Origin: Arthrobacter sp. U41
GTDB taxonomy: Bacteria; Actinomycetota; Actinomycetes; Actinomycetales; Micrococcaceae
Assembly (NCBI RefSeq): GCF_001750145.1
Contig: NZ_CP015732.1
Span: forward strand, 682,001-746,000
DNA: 64,000 nt
Direction of reading: 5' to 3'
Under the pieces are notes generated by a model that was not told the DNA's origin, did no database searches, and saw nothing but the letters and a program-made list of their open reading frames with translations. The position numbers and the translations under genes are program-made. This document shows positions 63,120 to 64,000 of the stretch, piece by piece (position 1 is the first letter of the stretch; the number at the start of each line of letters is the position of its first letter).

Positions 63120-64000
63120 TACTGGTTTTCCTTTCGGGGGCTGCGGGCGAGGAAGGAGTCTGCGATTTGGTCGAATGTGAGCCAGCTGACGCCCTCGTGG
63201 GAGTTGATGTGTTCGATGAGGCGTTCGAGCATGAGCAGGACCTGGGGGCGGCCCGAGACATCCGGGTGGATTGTCATGGTGAAGACGGCCTGGTCCATTT
63301 CCCGGTAGACCCAGTCGAACTGGTCGCGCCACATTTGTTCGATGTCCCGGGGGCTGACGAAGCCGTGGGAGTTCGGGGCGGCCTTGATGAACATCATGGG
63401 AGGAAGATCGTCCAGGTACCAGTTGGCCGGGATCTCGACGAGGTCGGTCTCCTTGCCCCGGACGAGCGGCTCCATCCAGGTCTCCGCGGCCTTGGTGTAA
63501 TCGATCTTCTTCCAGCTGTCACCGACACGCACGTAGTAGGGCTCGAAATCGCGGTGCATCAGGGAGTGGTCGTACTTGATCCCGCGTTCCAGGAGGATCT
63601 CGTTGGTGACCGGGGAAAATTCCCACCAGGGAGCGACGTAGCCGGTGGGGCGGCGGCCGGAGACCTTTTCGATGAGTTCGATCGACCGGTCCAGGATGGC
63701 GGTCTCCTGATCGCGGGTCATGGCGATGGGGTTTTCATGCGAGTATCCGTGGACGCCGATTTCGTGTCCCGCGTCCACGATCATCCGGGTCAGGTCCGGG
63801 AAGGTCTCGATGGAGTGGCCGGGCACGAACCACGTGGCGGGAAGGCCGTACTTCTCGAAAAGGCGGATAAGGCGCGGGCCGCCGACCTCGCCGCTGAACA
63901 GGCCGCGGGAGATATCGCACGGGGAGTCCTCGCCCCCGTAGGAGCCGAGCATTCCGGCTACGGCGTCCACGTCGACGCCGAACGCGACTTGGATGTCCTT
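63119..64000 (-). CDS. Polysaccharide-deacetylase (NodB/PuuE-like) family hydrolase, 5' end outside window
   Basis: At least 293 residues; the frame runs off the right edge (codons before [20 protein letters not shown] are missing). VDVDA supplies the family's catalytic/metal Asp residues, and [14 protein letters not shown] the metal histidines of the NodB fold. [12 protein letters not shown] is the PuuE-type segment. PuuE-like members hydrolyse small amides (for example allantoin), not polymers, so a small-molecule amidase is more likely here. It heads the visible part of the operon. Confidence 0.88.
   Translation of the reverse strand, partial: KDIQVAFGVDVDAVAGMLGSYGGEDSPCDISRGLFSGEVGGPRLIRLFEKYGLPATWFVPGHSIETFPDLTRMIVDAGHEIGVHGYSHENPIAMTRDQETAILDRSIELIEKVSGRRPTGYVAPWWEFSPVTNEILLERGIKYDHSLMHRDFEPYYVRVGDSWKKIDYTKAAETWMEPLVRGKETDLVEIPANWYLDDLPPMMFIKAAPNSHGFVSPRDIEQMWRDQFDWVYREMDQAVFTMTIHPDVSGRPQVLLMLERLIEHINSHEGVSWLTFDQIADSFLARSPRKENQ

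Noticed and set aside
61722..63308. Plus-strand frame of 528 codons opposite the MFS gene near the right end.
   Set aside because: Acidic, repetitive shadow product without domain; the opposite frame is a standard 12-helix transporter.

Overview
The window reads as a chromosomal segment of a high-GC actinobacterium, most likely a member of the Micrococcaceae close to Arthrobacter/Pseudarthrobacter. This rests on base composition, on SCO1664-type and MSMEG_4193-type proteins, the Etf/cytochrome b561 arrangement, an Arr rifampin ADP-ribosyltransferase and GPP34. These are family recognitions from memory; no database search was possible. No rRNA, tRNA, CRISPR array, prophage or replication origin was seen.

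Layout. 1-7.2 kb holds decayed or damaged genes around a small ABC exporter: an Hpt-like remnant, a lipoprotein, an AarF/UbiB kinase broken by a deletion and a 13-bp duplication, a DUF2871/ABC ATPase/FtsX-type permease operon, and a flavin monooxygenase with one frameshift. 7.2-16.2 kb has stress and sulfide genes (CsbD, VOC protein, sulfide:quinone reductase behind CstR-type operators), a pfkB/araC scar, an MFS exporter, an NYN protein and GPP34. 16.3-19.7 kb is etfB-etfA-cytochrome b561, whose last gene carries a triplicated N-terminal motif. 19.7-23.2 kb has arr, an alpha/beta hydrolase, a flavin reductase and an L-2-hydroxyglutarate oxidase.

23.3-34.3 kb is the most coherent block: a ten-gene minus-strand operon behind a GntR/FCD regulator. 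A TAXI-type TRAP importer with its DUF1850 partner brings in a carboxylate. Two SDRs, a carboxymuconolactone-decarboxylase-like protein, a DapA-like aldolase, an FAH hydrolase, a class III CoA-transferase and a glutaryl-CoA-dehydrogenase-like enzyme would degrade it. The promoter and an overlapping operator are visible. A perfect 19-bp stem-loop separates the transport and catabolic halves.

34.6-47.7 kb carries an MFS protein, an exonuclease-BRCT fusion, a MOSC protein, a VWA/AAA MoxR-type pair, an MSMEG_4193/SCO1664 pair and a lipoprotein plus a single-chain ECF transporter. A complete IS481-family element with a 6-bp target duplication follows, then metH. 52.6-53.7 kb is non-coding and holds six copies of a 19-bp repeat. 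53.7-57.4 kb encodes HupE plus a secreted metallophosphoesterase/PQQ-propeller protein. 58.2-64 kb has an Old Yellow Enzyme, two small conserved proteins, two SDRs, an MFS carrier and a polysaccharide-deacetylase-like enzyme cut by the window edge.

A recurring theme is a family of GACGGCGGG/CCCGCCGTC palindromes scattered between genes. Several sit at the edges of truncated gene remnants. The strongest candidates for something undescribed are the GntR/TRAP catabolic operon, the 19-bp repeat cluster, the palindrome family and the Etf-linked cytochrome with its repeated motif.
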